DNA from: Leptospirales bacterium
Lineage (GTDB): Bacteria > Spirochaetota > Leptospiria > Leptospirales > Leptonemataceae
Direction of reading: 5' to 3'
NCBI GenBank assembly: GCA_014238275.1
Contig: JABABJ010000125.1
Span: 1-35,918, forward strand
DNA: 35,918 nucleotides
Shown here: piece after piece, positions 1 to 8,261 of the stretch
Position numbering within the stretch: the stretch's first letter is position 1
How the letters are laid out: every line of letters starts with the position of its first letter
The notes under the pieces: model-generated
The model's database searches: none
What the model saw: only the letters and a program-made list of their open reading frames with translations
What the model was told of the DNA's origin: nothing
Made by a program: the position numbers and the translations under genes

Positions 1-39
1 AGGGAAGAAATATATTACTTAATGATAGAGCAGTCAAAT

Positions 40-114
40 GTCCCGTTCGTCTAGTGGTTAGGACTCAGGATTTTCATTCCTGCAACAGGGGTTCAACTCC
101 CCTACGGGATGCCA
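40..114 (+). tRNA. tRNA-Glu (anticodon TTC)
   Basis: The cloverleaf can be folded by eye. The acceptor stem GTCCCGT pairs with ACGGGAT, with a G-T pair at the first position. The anticodon stem is CAGGA/TCCTG with loop TTTTCAT, giving anticodon TTC (Glu). The T-arm contains GTTCAACTC, flanked by CAGGG/CCCT pairing. The discriminator is G at 111 and CCA is encoded at 112-114. It ends 125 bp before lysC. No promoter is visible because the upstream sequence lies outside the window. Confidence 0.95.
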
Positions 115-149
115 AAGGAGTACTCAATAGTTTCTTTTTTCTTGTCTCG

Positions 150-204
150 ATAGATTTACTAGGAAGATAGATTTACTAGGAAGATAGATTTACTAGGAAG
201 ATAG
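150..204. repeat. Tandem 17-bp direct repeat, 3.2 copies
   Basis: The 17-mer ATAGATTTACTAGGAAG occurs three times without change at 150, 167 and 184, followed by a partial ATAG at 201. It fills most of the gap between tRNA-Glu and lysC. Each unit contains AGGAAG, but none is close enough to the lysC ATG to act as its ribosome binding site. Perfect identity suggests recent slippage or selection. The role is unknown; it could affect the lysC leader. Confidence 0.85.
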
Positions 205-239
205 TTCGTGAAAGTAAATCGACCGAATTACTAAGTTTC

Positions 240-1463
240 ATGTACATTCAGGTGCAGAAGTATGGAGGTACGTCTCTTGCAGATATAGCCTGTATCCAAA
301 AAGTAGCAAATCGAATCAAACAAAGCTGTACAAAAGATCACAAACTAGTAGTAGTTTTATCTGCAATGGGAAATGAGACAGATCGCCTCATTGAGACTGC
401 AAATAGAATCTACGAAAAAGCCAATGGTCGTGAAATGGACCTTCTCCTAGCTACGGGAGAAATTGTTTCAACATCTCTGATGGGAATTGCCTTAGCTCGA
501 CTGAATGTTTCGGCAGTTGCTTTAACAGGTGCTCAAGCGGGGATAGAAGTCTCTTGTGTTCATTCCAATGCACGTATCCTGAAAATCCATACGGAATATA
601 TTTTGAAACATTTCGAAAAAAAGCAGGTTTGCCTTGTGGCTGGTTTCCAAGGAAGAGATAAAGATGGTGAAATTTACACCCTTGGAAGAGGAGGAAGTGA
701 TACTTCTGCTACTGCTCTTGCTGCTGCTTTGGATGCCGAAGAATGTGAAATTTTTACGGATGTGGATGGAGTTTATACTGCTGATCCAAAGCAAGTCCAT
801 TCGGCAAAAAAAATTCCACGTATCTGTTACGAAGAAATGCTGGAGCTTGCAAGATTAGGAGCAGGGGTTCTTCATAGCCGAAGTATAGAGCTTGCATCAA
901 GGCACAGTATTACTTTACATGTACGCTCAAGTTTCAATCATGTCACTGGGACTTTAGTTGTGTCTGAAGATCAGCTTTTAGAAAGAGCAATTGTACGTGG
1001 GGTAAGCCTCAAAATGGATGAAGGTAAAGTTTCTGTAATGAATCTTGCAGACCAGCCTGGACTTGCTGCTGGCCTCTTCGGAAAGCTTGCAGAGGCAAAT
1101 CTAAATGTAAACATGATTGTCCAAAGTGCACCAGCAAAAGGATTGAATACGATCTCTTTTACTGTCATGAAAGAGCATCTAGAAGAAGCAAGGCTTCTTT
1201 CAGAAGAATTTATCTCTGAACAAAAAAGTGGGGAGATTGAGATTATCCCTGAGGTTGCTGTTGTTTCTGCTGTGGGAATTGGGATGAAGTCTCATTCTGG
1301 AGTAGCTTCCTCTATGTTTGCAGCTCTTGCAAAAATTGGCACTAATATTGATATGATTAGTACATCTGAGATTAAAATTTCTGTTGTAGTTCACCCTGAT
1401 GAAGGGAATCGAGTCTTAGAAGCGATTCATCAAGCTTTTAATTTAGGGAATGAACCTTTTTGA
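240..1463 (+). CDS. lysC: Aspartate kinase
   Basis: ATP-dependent phosphorylation of L-aspartate, the committed cytosolic step towards lysine or diaminopimelate, threonine and methionine. The 407-residue protein has the family layout. The amino-acid-kinase domain carries KYGGTS at 7-12, GRGGSDTSA at 149-157 and FTDVDGVYTADP near 172-183. Two C-terminal ACT-type regulatory regions follow, from about residue 260, seen as VMNLADQPGLAAGLF and VSAVGIGMKSHSGVASSMF. Length is normal for a monofunctional aspartokinase, with no fused homoserine dehydrogenase. The ATG at 240 has no convincing Shine-Dalgarno, but no better start lies before KYGGTS. The last codons overlap murI by 14 bp, so the two are probably co-transcribed. 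Feedback control through the ACT domains is expected from the family; which amino acid binds cannot be read here. Confidence 0.95.
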   Translation: MYIQVQKYGGTSLADIACIQKVANRIKQSCTKDHKLVVVLSAMGNETDRLIETANRIYEKANGREMDLLLATGEIVSTSLMGIALARLNVSAVALTGAQAGIEVSCVHSNARILKIHTEYILKHFEKKQVCLVAGFQGRDKDGEIYTLGRGGSDTSATALAAALDAEECEIFTDVDGVYTADPKQVHSAKKIPRICYEEMLELARLGAGVLHSRSIELASRHSITLHVRSSFNHVTGTLVVSEDQLLERAIVRGVSLKMDEGKVSVMNLADQPGLAAGLFGKLAEANLNVNMIVQSAPAKGLNTISFTVMKEHLEEARLLSEEFISEQKSGEIEIIPEVAVVSAVGIGMKSHSGVASSMFAALAKIGTNIDMISTSEIKISVVVHPDEGNRVLEAIHQAFNLGNEPF

Positions 1464-2316
1464 TCCAATAGGGGTATTTGACTCAGGATTAGGTGGGCTG
1501 ACTGTGCTTTCCGAGTTGGTGAAAATACTTCCAAATGAGAATTTCATCTACTTGGGGGATACTGCTCGAGTTCCTTATGGTGGCCGTTCATCACATATTA
1601 TTCAGCGTTATAGTCTAGAAAATACTACTTTTCTTCTGAGGCATCCAGTTAAGATGATTGTCATTGCTTGTAACACGGCAAGTGCTCATGCTGAAAAAGA
1701 AATTCGTCTTCAATGCGATTCCATTCAATACGATTCCATTCCTGTTATAGGAATGATTCAGCCAGGAGTGGACTCTCTTTTGAGAAGCACGAAAAATAAA
1801 AGAGTTGGAATTGCAGCTACAAACTCTACAATTAAGTCGAAAGCATACCAAAAACGGATTTTAGAAAAAGAACCTTCTACGTACATTTTCAGTAAACCAT
1901 GTCCTCTTTTGGTTCCCTTAGTAGAAGAAGGATGGATTGATAAGAAGATCACTCGGCTTGTGATTCAAGAGTACTTTTCAGAATTTATACGAGAGGAAGT
2001 TGATACTGTTGTTCTTGGATGTACTCATTATCCTCTTCTCAAGTCTGTTGTAAAAGAAGAATTTCCTAATATAGAATTAGTTGACTCTTCTCAGGAAACA
2101 GCAGAAGAAGTAAGAAAAAGACTCAAAGAAAATGAGATAATCTCTTCTAATTCATCTTCATCTACTACATCTAAAGGAAAGGTTTCCATTTGTCTTACGG
2201 ATATTACCAATCAAATGAATTATCTGGAGAGCTTTCTTGCGGGAGTAGGATTTGACGTGTTAGAAGAAGTAAGACTTCCTATAAGGGGAATAGAAGTAAA
2301 AGGTTCTGTAGGTTAA
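1450..2316 (+). CDS. murI: Glutamate racemase
   Basis: Converts L-glutamate to D-glutamate for peptidoglycan synthesis in the cytosol. The 288-residue protein shows the hallmark motifs: FDSGLGGLTVL at 10-20 with Asp11, CNTAS at 74-78 with catalytic Cys74, and GCTHYPLL at 190-197 with catalytic Cys191. This is the cofactor-independent two-cysteine racemase of the Asp/Glu racemase family. It starts inside the end of lysC (14 bp overlap), which implies translational coupling and links two enzymes that feed cell-wall precursors (DAP and D-Glu). A serine/threonine-rich insert lies near 228-240 before the last strand. Length is slightly above the usual 260-280 residues. Confidence 0.95.
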   Translation: MNLFDPIGVFDSGLGGLTVLSELVKILPNENFIYLGDTARVPYGGRSSHIIQRYSLENTTFLLRHPVKMIVIACNTASAHAEKEIRLQCDSIQYDSIPVIGMIQPGVDSLLRSTKNKRVGIAATNSTIKSKAYQKRILEKEPSTYIFSKPCPLLVPLVEEGWIDKKITRLVIQEYFSEFIREEVDTVVLGCTHYPLLKSVVKEEFPNIELVDSSQETAEEVRKRLKENEIISSNSSSSTTSKGKVSICLTDITNQMNYLESFLAGVGFDVLEEVRLPIRGIEVKGSVG

Positions 2317-2478
2317 GTCCAATGTAAAAATAAGATTCTATCTACTTTTACTTTTTAAGCATTGACATGGAAAAACAGAAAAAACAACTGTCATCAGAAA
2401 CAGAATTTTTACTATGGTATTGGGTGGGGTATTGGGAGATTGGGGCATTGTGACACTGGACCCTATATTAGAGAACCT

Positions 2479-3345
2479 ATGTCAGAAATTATCAAATCCG
2501 CATTAATTCAATGTAGTCTACCTTCCCCCACGTGTGAAGGAAATATTGCAGAAATACGTGAATCAATGATCCAAAAGCACATTCCTTTCATTGAAAGAGC
2601 AGGGGAAGAAAGGGTCAAGATTCTTTGTCTTCAAGAGATTTTTACAATGCCCTATTTTTGTCCAAGTCAGGATCCAAAATGGTACTCTGCAGCAGAGTCG
2701 GTTCCAGGTCCGACAACTGAGCGAATGGCAGAATATGCAAAAAAATATCAAATGGTTCTCATCGTTCCTATCTATGAAAAAGAATCGGCAGGTTTTCTCT
2801 ATAACACTGCTGCTGTCCTTGATGCAGATGGGACATACTTGGGGAAGTACCGAAAAAATCATATTCCTCATACATCTGGGTTCTGGGAGAAGTTTTTTTT
2901 TCGTCCAGGGAATTTAGGTTATCCAGTTTTTTCTACCGCCTATGCAAAGATTGGGGTTTATATTTGTTATGATCGTCATTTCCCTGATGGAGCGAGAGTT
3001 CTTGGCTTGAATGGTGCTGAGATCGTATACAATCCATCCGCTACGGTGGAAAGCCTTTCGAAGCATTTATGGAGGCTGGAGCAACCCGCTCATGCAGCAG
3101 CGAATGGCTATTTTATGGGATGCGTCAATCGAGTTGGAATAGAGAAGCCATGGGAGATCGGTCGGTTTTATGGAAACTCCTATTTCACTGATCCACGAGG
3201 ACATATTATCAAAGAGGCCTCAGAAGATCAAGATGAGCTTCTTGTGGCAGATCTAGATCTAAACATAATAGAAGAGACGCGAGCAGTCTGGCAATTTTAT
3301 AGAGATCGTAGGCCAGAAACTTATCATCCTCTTATATCTTTATAG
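2479..3345 (+). CDS. Beta-ureidopropionase (N-carbamoyl-beta-alanine amidohydrolase), nitrilase superfamily
   Basis: Probable last hydrolytic step of reductive pyrimidine breakdown: N-carbamoyl-beta-alanine to beta-alanine, CO2 and ammonia. The nitrilase Glu-Lys-Cys triad is visible as Glu53 (CLQEIF), Lys126 (KYRKNHIP) and Cys163 (YICYDRHFPD). PYFCP, NPSAT and NRVG are also shared with eukaryotic UPB1 as known for that family. The start chosen is the ATG at 2479, with purine-rich AGAGA upstream, giving 288 residues. The frame is open back to 2362, but the extra 39 residues (Gly/Trp-rich) do not resemble the family. It precedes preT-preA, which supply dihydropyrimidine. N-carbamoylputrescine amidase is a weaker alternative. 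Confidence 0.85.
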   Translation: MSEIIKSALIQCSLPSPTCEGNIAEIRESMIQKHIPFIERAGEERVKILCLQEIFTMPYFCPSQDPKWYSAAESVPGPTTERMAEYAKKYQMVLIVPIYEKESAGFLYNTAAVLDADGTYLGKYRKNHIPHTSGFWEKFFFRPGNLGYPVFSTAYAKIGVYICYDRHFPDGARVLGLNGAEIVYNPSATVESLSKHLWRLEQPAHAAANGYFMGCVNRVGIEKPWEIGRFYGNSYFTDPRGHIIKEASEDQDELLVADLDLNIIEETRAVWQFYRDRRPETYHPLISL

Positions 3346-3422
3346 GAGATTAGGATATTATGACAGAGTTTTGATGACTATATGAAACTCTTGATTTTTG
3401 AATCGTTACAAGAAAAACAAAA

Positions 3423-4790
3423 ATGACAATCCAAACCAATCTGCTAAGTACTGATCAGTATCGGGAGAATTTTTCTGATATTCATCCTCCATTTCAAGAT
3501 GAACAGGCTGCCATAAAAGAAGCAGATCGATGTCTTTATTGCTACGATGCTCCTTGTATTCGTTCTTGTCCTACAGCTATAGATGTTCCTAAGTTTATCA
3601 AACAAATTTCTTCTGGAAATATCAAAGGCTCTTCTCATACGATTCTTTCTGCCAATATTTTTGGAGCTGGATGTGCTAGAGTATGTCCTACTGAAAAACT
3701 TTGTGAGTCTTCTTGTGTGATGAATGACCTGAAAGAAAAACCAATTTCTATTGGTCGTCTCCAGCGCTACTCTACAGATCGAGCAATTCAAAAGGGATGG
3801 AAGCTTTTTTCGAGACAACCATCTTGTGGGAAAAAAGTAGCTATAATAGGAGCAGGACCTGCTGGATTGAGCTGTGCCCATAGTTTAGCGAGAGAAGGAG
3901 TTGAGGTAGATATCTATGAGAAAGATATGGAAGGAGGAGGTTTGATGAGGTTTGGGGTTGCAGGCTATAAGATCGATCTTGAGTTTTGTCGAAAGGAAAT
4001 GGACTTTATCACTTCACTAGGAGGAATCCATCTCAAGTACGGAATGACCTTTGGAAAGGACATCTTTCTGGAAACTCTAAGACAAAACTACGACTCTATA
4101 TTTATAGGGATTGGCCTTTCTTCTTCTCCAAGGCTCTCTATAAAGGGAGAGGAACTAGAAGGAGTGATTGATGCGTCCAAGCTGATTTATAGGATTCGTT
4201 TTTCAGATGATCCTAAGGAACGATCTCTCATTTCTATAGGAGAAAAGGTAGTTGTTATTGGTATGGGAATGACTGCGATTGATGCTGCAAGGCAATGTCT
4301 AAGGCTTGGATCTTCTCAAGTGACTCTTTTATATCGAAGGACAAAGTACGAAATGCCATCTACAGAAAAAGAAATGGAAGAGGCTCTTCAGGAGGGTTGT
4401 AGAATACTTTTTCTCGCTTCTCCTATGGAGATACTAGGAGAAAATTCTAAGGTATCGTCGATAATCTGTCGTAAGATGAGACTTGGAAAGGATGATGGTT
4501 CGGGAAGGAGAGCATCTATTCCCATGGATGAAACGTTTGAGATAGAAGCGGATATGGTGGTAAAGGCTTTAGGGAGTCTTCTTCCAAGTCAAGATTTTAT
4601 TTCAGATGATTTGATGATTCCGAATATGAACAATGGAAAGATTCTCGTTGATTCACACAAACAAAGCAATATACCTGGAGTCTTCGCTGGCGGCGACTGT
4701 ATCAATGGTGGGAAAGAGGTAGTTGACTCTGTAGAAGATGGAAAAATAGCAGCAAAAGCTATGCTTACTTATATATCATGCCAACCCTAG
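3423..4790 (+). CDS. preT: NAD-dependent dihydropyrimidine dehydrogenase, subunit PreT
   Basis: Flavoprotein subunit of the NADH-dependent uracil/thymine reductase. The 455 residues match the N-terminal part of mammalian DPD and the GltD-like family. Eight cysteines at 37, 40, 45, 49, 84, 88, 94 and 98 would bind two 4Fe-4S clusters. A FAD-binding GAGPAG lies at 143-148, and a second dinucleotide fold (VVVIGMGMTAID) near 272 would take NAD(H). The C-terminal FAGGDCINGG is the typical FAD-contact motif. The stop overlaps the preA start by 13 bp, so the subunits are translationally coupled. The ATG at 3423 follows AAGAAAAACAAAA, a weak ribosome site. A glutamate synthase small subunit would look similar alone, but the preA neighbour decides the call. 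Confidence 0.92.
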   Translation: MTIQTNLLSTDQYRENFSDIHPPFQDEQAAIKEADRCLYCYDAPCIRSCPTAIDVPKFIKQISSGNIKGSSHTILSANIFGAGCARVCPTEKLCESSCVMNDLKEKPISIGRLQRYSTDRAIQKGWKLFSRQPSCGKKVAIIGAGPAGLSCAHSLAREGVEVDIYEKDMEGGGLMRFGVAGYKIDLEFCRKEMDFITSLGGIHLKYGMTFGKDIFLETLRQNYDSIFIGIGLSSSPRLSIKGEELEGVIDASKLIYRIRFSDDPKERSLISIGEKVVVIGMGMTAIDAARQCLRLGSSQVTLLYRRTKYEMPSTEKEMEEALQEGCRILFLASPMEILGENSKVSSIICRKMRLGKDDGSGRRASIPMDETFEIEADMVVKALGSLLPSQDFISDDLMIPNMNNGKILVDSHKQSNIPGVFAGGDCINGGKEVVDSVEDGKIAAKAMLTYISCQP

Positions 4791-6031
4791 AGACAAGTTT
4801 TCTTGGAGTCCAATCCCCTAACCCATTTTGGGTGGCATCTTCTCCCCTAGCTGACAAAAAAATCAACGTGACCCGAGCATTTGAAGCAGGGTGGGGAGGT
4901 GTCGTTTGGAAAACTATAGGTGAAAAGGTCACAAACACATCATCTCGATATGCTTCTATGGATCAGCATAGTGAAAAGGCTATAGGCTTCAGCAATATTG
5001 AACTTATTTCAGATCGCCCTCTGGAAGATAACCTAAGAGAGGCCTCTCAAATCATTCAGGAATGGCCAGACCGTGCTGTAGTCCTTTCTCTTATGGCAGC
5101 AACGAAACGTGAGTCGTGGAAAGAGTTGGTAAAAAAGGCTGAGGATACGGGATGTCATGCCTTAGAATTGAATTTTGGCTGTCCTCATGGAATGAATGAG
5201 AGAGGAATGGGCTCAGTAGTGGGGCAAGACCCTGAGATTGCATCCATGATAACAGAATGGGTGGTGGAAGCTAGCTCTCTTCCTGTCGTTGTGAAACTTA
5301 CACCAAATGTCCATTCTGTTGTTCCTGTGGGAAGAGCTGTGGTTCAGAAGGGGTGCAGTGGGCTTTCTCTGATCAATACAATCCAGTCCGTGATGGGAGT
5401 AGATTTAGATACATTTATTCCATATCCGAGAGTGGGAGAGCAATCTGCTTTTGGAGGTTATTCTGGTCCAGGGGTGAAACCTATCGCTTTGAAAATGATT
5501 GCAAGCATTCGACAAGATCCAGTCACATCGAGAGTTCCTGCCTCTGGGATGGGAGGAATCAGTAATTGGAGGGATGCTGCAGAGTTTCTTCTTCTTGGAG
5601 CTTCGAATGTTCAGGTCTGTACGGCTGTGATGAAATACGGATTTCGGATCATCGAAGATATGTGTGAAGGCTTGTTAAACTGGATGGAGGAAAAGGGATT
5701 TGCAAGCGTTCAGGATTTTCAGGGTAAATCGGTAGATAAAATTACCGATTGGGAAAATCTTGATTTGAACTACCATGTTATAGCATCGATTGATCAGGAA
5801 AAATGTATCAACTGCGGGATTTGTTATATAGTATGTGAAGATGCTTCTCATCAATCCATACGAATGATTCGCGATGAAAGCTCTTCCAGTCCCAATCGCT
5901 ATGAGATCATAGAGGAAAAGTGTATAGGGTGTAATCTTTGTCAAATAGTTTGCCCTGTAGAGGGTTGCATCACAATGTACGAAAATCGAAGGGGACCCCC
6001 GCTCACTTGGAAAGATCTACAAAGGAAGTAG
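4778..6031 (+). CDS. preA: NAD-dependent dihydropyrimidine dehydrogenase, subunit PreA
   Basis: FMN-containing catalytic subunit that reduces uracil or thymine to the 5,6-dihydropyrimidine. The 417 residues form a dihydroorotate-dehydrogenase-like TIM barrel with ELNFGCPHGMNERGMG near 130-145, VVKLTPN near 188-194 and phosphate-binding SGMGGI. A C-terminal ferredoxin domain follows, with two 4Fe-4S motifs, CINCGICYIVCE and CIGCNLCQIVCP, near residues 345 and 383. That is the PreA/DPD C-terminal order and excludes plain PyrD. With preT and the upstream amidohydrolase it gives steps 1 and 3 of reductive pyrimidine catabolism. No dihydropyrimidinase for step 2 is in this window. Confidence 0.93.
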   Translation: MPTLETSFLGVQSPNPFWVASSPLADKKINVTRAFEAGWGGVVWKTIGEKVTNTSSRYASMDQHSEKAIGFSNIELISDRPLEDNLREASQIIQEWPDRAVVLSLMAATKRESWKELVKKAEDTGCHALELNFGCPHGMNERGMGSVVGQDPEIASMITEWVVEASSLPVVVKLTPNVHSVVPVGRAVVQKGCSGLSLINTIQSVMGVDLDTFIPYPRVGEQSAFGGYSGPGVKPIALKMIASIRQDPVTSRVPASGMGGISNWRDAAEFLLLGASNVQVCTAVMKYGFRIIEDMCEGLLNWMEEKGFASVQDFQGKSVDKITDWENLDLNYHVIASIDQEKCINCGICYIVCEDASHQSIRMIRDESSSSPNRYEIIEEKCIGCNLCQIVCPVEGCITMYENRRGPPLTWKDLQRK

Positions 6032-6052
6032 ATCTTCCTGTTCTTTGATTCA

Positions 6053-7861
6053 TCATACTTCTTTACTAAGAGAGCGAGTCGAGAGAAATAGTTTTTGAAG
6101 GGATTCCATCACTCGTTTTGTTCCGATTGCTTTGGCTTGAAGAGGACTCAAGGAATCCCTGTTCCGTTTGTTATAAATCTCAGCCTGTCTTCCCGTATAA
6201 CGAAGAAAGCCGTATTTTAGAAAGAGTTCTGGGATGCTGATCTTTTTTTGTAAAGCAAGTTTGATTTGTTTTCGACAATCGTGGATCAATGGATGATCAA
6301 ATTGGCAAAGCTGAGGAGCCTTCTCCCAAAGACTCTTATGTAGCCCTTTTCTTTCAGGAAGGGAGCGTATGAGCTTGGCTCGTTCCGATGGACGGCTTGC
6401 TTGGATGGAAGCCTCCAAGATAGCTCCCTGTGGATTAATTTGGAAGGTCTTAACTTGGCAACGGGAAATACTATCTTCAAACCAACGATGATATAGATTC
6501 AGGACATAATCGTTTAACACTTCTCCTCCTTCTACCGATTTAGTGGGGAAAGTATATCTTTTCTGAATGATCTTTTCAATGATTCCAGCAAGTCCTTTTG
6601 TTCGATTCACTTGGATTAGCCTTTGTTCTGTATGATAGGTCCCATTACTGTGTATCTTTCGTTCTGTGTAGGATTGATCCAAGCCGCAGAGAAGAATAGG
6701 GCTACATCCCATGTTCCTGAGAAGATCAAATCCTGAGGTTGCGACAGAGCCTCCTGATTGGAGATGTCCTACGGTTCCGTGTATACTTTCGGCTAACTCA
6801 GTACCTGGAGTTGTTTCTCGTTTAGAATTTCCGTCAAACCCACTGCTGATTTTTGCTGTTGTAGAAAAGATTACCTTGCCTAGCTGAGAGTTTCGAAATA
6901 CTGAAGGATTGGAAGAAAGATCAGCAAAGAGGATGATCTCTCTCAAGTCTACTCCCAAGAAGGCAAAGAGAGTCTGAGGCTGTGCATCGAGAGTAATTAC
7001 AGCATGGGGTTGAATATCATTTTTGAGTAGGGTCTTGAGGGCTGTATCTACACAGAGAATGAAAGCTCTTTCTTTTAGAAGACGAAGATCTCCTAGGCTT
7101 TGATCCAAGGAAGGACCTGCCGCAACCAGCACTCCTGGAATTCCCTGAAGTACTTCATGATAAGATTTGATTGTGTAGGAATTCGCACCTTCCGAGGCAA
7201 GAGGAGGGAGATATTGAGAATTGAGCATGATATTTTGAATCCATAGCTTTTCAAATTCCATTCTCGTGAGAAGATCTGAAATGCGAGCTTTGATTTGATC
7301 TCTTATAAAATTTTCTGTTTCTCTATAGTGTTTAGGAGCCAAACGGATGGATGGACGATGATAAAGAACTCTAATTCCAGATAGTCGTTCTACAGGAAGA
7401 GAATCCAGATATACGTGAAGAGTCTCTTGAAGCAAGGGACCGCAGAAAAGATGGCAACAAGGTCTTTCCAAAAAAGAAGCCATTGCCCTACTTTTTTGGC
7501 AGAGAAGAGAAGCAAGCTCCAGATGAGCATCAATTGCAATACATATCTGATTTTTTTGGAGCCTTTTTAAGATTTCGGGAAGGACTCCAGGTGCTCCTAG
7601 ACCAAGAAGGACGATCATTTCTGAGTCCTTCCAGTCTGTCCGAGATGCTCCTTCCTTCTCATCAAGAACAAGAAGTATATCACGCCTAGGGTTTTGAGGT
7701 GATGTAAGAGCTAGTCTCCTTCCTTTGATATGATGGAAGGCTAAGGGATAAGAGTCTTCCTTAGCTTCAAGTTCAAAGAGAGAGGAGGGAGAGCTTTCAA
7801 AATAAACTCTCAGATAGGGTTTATTCCTGAGAATACTTTCTTTTTTTGCAAGAGTGATCAA
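6053..7861 (-). CDS. DUF115 / MptE-like protein, probable motility accessory factor
   Basis: A 602-residue protein with the DUF115 core: VLVAAGPSL at 244-252, then a strand ending in CVDTALKTLLK near 270-280 and HAVITLDAQ at 286-294. A later GCSPILLCGLDQSY lies near 385-398. In other bacteria DUF115 proteins (Maf, motility accessory factors) act in sugar modification of flagellin or related glycosylation, and the fold resembles 6-hydroxymethylpterin pyrophosphokinase MptE. The glycosylation role is inferred from the family. The start is a TTG at 7861 with a weak ribosome site; no better start is near. It is transcribed away from icd and faces preA end to end. Nothing shows which sugar or target it uses. 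Confidence 0.8.
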   Translation of the reverse strand: MITLAKKESILRNKPYLRVYFESSPSSLFELEAKEDSYPLAFHHIKGRRLALTSPQNPRRDILLVLDEKEGASRTDWKDSEMIVLLGLGAPGVLPEILKRLQKNQICIAIDAHLELASLLCQKSRAMASFLERPCCHLFCGPLLQETLHVYLDSLPVERLSGIRVLYHRPSIRLAPKHYRETENFIRDQIKARISDLLTRMEFEKLWIQNIMLNSQYLPPLASEGANSYTIKSYHEVLQGIPGVLVAAGPSLDQSLGDLRLLKERAFILCVDTALKTLLKNDIQPHAVITLDAQPQTLFAFLGVDLREIILFADLSSNPSVFRNSQLGKVIFSTTAKISSGFDGNSKRETTPGTELAESIHGTVGHLQSGGSVATSGFDLLRNMGCSPILLCGLDQSYTERKIHSNGTYHTEQRLIQVNRTKGLAGIIEKIIQKRYTFPTKSVEGGEVLNDYVLNLYHRWFEDSISRCQVKTFQINPQGAILEASIQASRPSERAKLIRSLPERKGLHKSLWEKAPQLCQFDHPLIHDCRKQIKLALQKKISIPELFLKYGFLRYTGRQAEIYNKRNRDSLSPLQAKAIGTKRVMESLQKLFLSTRSLSKEV

Positions 7862-7929
7862 CGATAGTTTATTTTCGGTATCTTAAAGAAAAGTAAGAAC
7901 AAGGATTTTTGAGTATTTTACGAAACTTG

Positions 7930-7967
7930 CAGAGAGTATTCACTCTCATCTTAGTCAATATTTACTT
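7930..7967. promoter_or_regulatory. Palindrome pair, 22-bp spacing, possible operator
   Basis: TAGTCAATATTTACTT at 7952-7967 matches the palindrome TAGTNAATATTNACTA in all but the last base. A degenerate partner CAGAGAGTATTCACTC starts exactly 22 bp upstream at 7930. That partner also contains its own inverted repeat, GAGAGT/ACTCTC. The same 22-bp spacing is used in the ten-copy array at 10810. Position between divergent genes would suit an operator, but a decayed repeat copy is also possible. Confidence 0.45.
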
Positions 7968-8096
7968 TCCAGAGAGAGTGCAACTTAGGTTTTATATAGT
8001 TTTTTCTGCTTTTTCACAAAAAAATAATAAGAAATACTTGACATAAAATACTTTCTTATACGCATTTTCCACTGTGCCTTGTTTTTGGCACAATGG

Positions 8097-8195
8097 ATGA
8101 AACATGAAGAATACAATAAAGGGATTATAGCTACTTTTACGATGATATTTCTATCTTCCTGTGGCCCGCTCATCCATCCTTTGGATGACTCTTAA
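8097..8195 (+). CDS. Possible very short lipoprotein (32 aa)
   Basis: ATG at 8097 to TAA at 8195. The peptide has a charged N-terminus (MKHEEYNK), a hydrophobic stretch of about 11 residues (GIIATFTMIFL) and a lipobox-like LSSC with the cysteine at position 22. This would leave an 11-residue mature peptide beginning CGPLIHP. Such a match to a type II signal peptide is unusual for a random short frame. There is no clear Shine-Dalgarno, although in-frame TTG codons exist upstream at 8079 and 8085. It may instead be the start of a lipoprotein gene cut off by deletion before icd. No function can be assigned. Confidence 0.35.
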   Translation: MKHEEYNKGIIATFTMIFLSSCGPLIHPLDDS

Positions 8196-8261
8196 ATATC
8201 TGCTATTTTTCAATGAAATATCGTTGCCTAAAAAGAAGCCTTAACGGAAGAAGGAGAAATT

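Larger units (their letters stand above)
7862..8261. other. 400-bp divergent intergenic region
   Basis: Separates the minus-strand DUF115 gene from the plus-strand icd. It holds a pair of palindromes at 7930-7967, an AT-rich stretch (7985-8050) with a good TTGACA at 8038-8043 but no well-spaced -10 box, and a possible 32-codon lipoprotein at 8097-8195. The icd ribosome site AGAAGGAG lies just before 8262. No RNA gene is recognised. Confidence 0.6.

Noticed and set aside
2362-2478. N-terminal extension of the beta-ureidopropionase frame
   Set aside because: The 39 extra residues are unlike the family, and a better-placed ATG with an upstream purine run lies at 2479.
8038-8062. TTGACA promoter before icd or the small lipoprotein
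   Set aside because: The best -10 match (TTATAC at 8057) is only 13 bp away, too close for a standard promoter.
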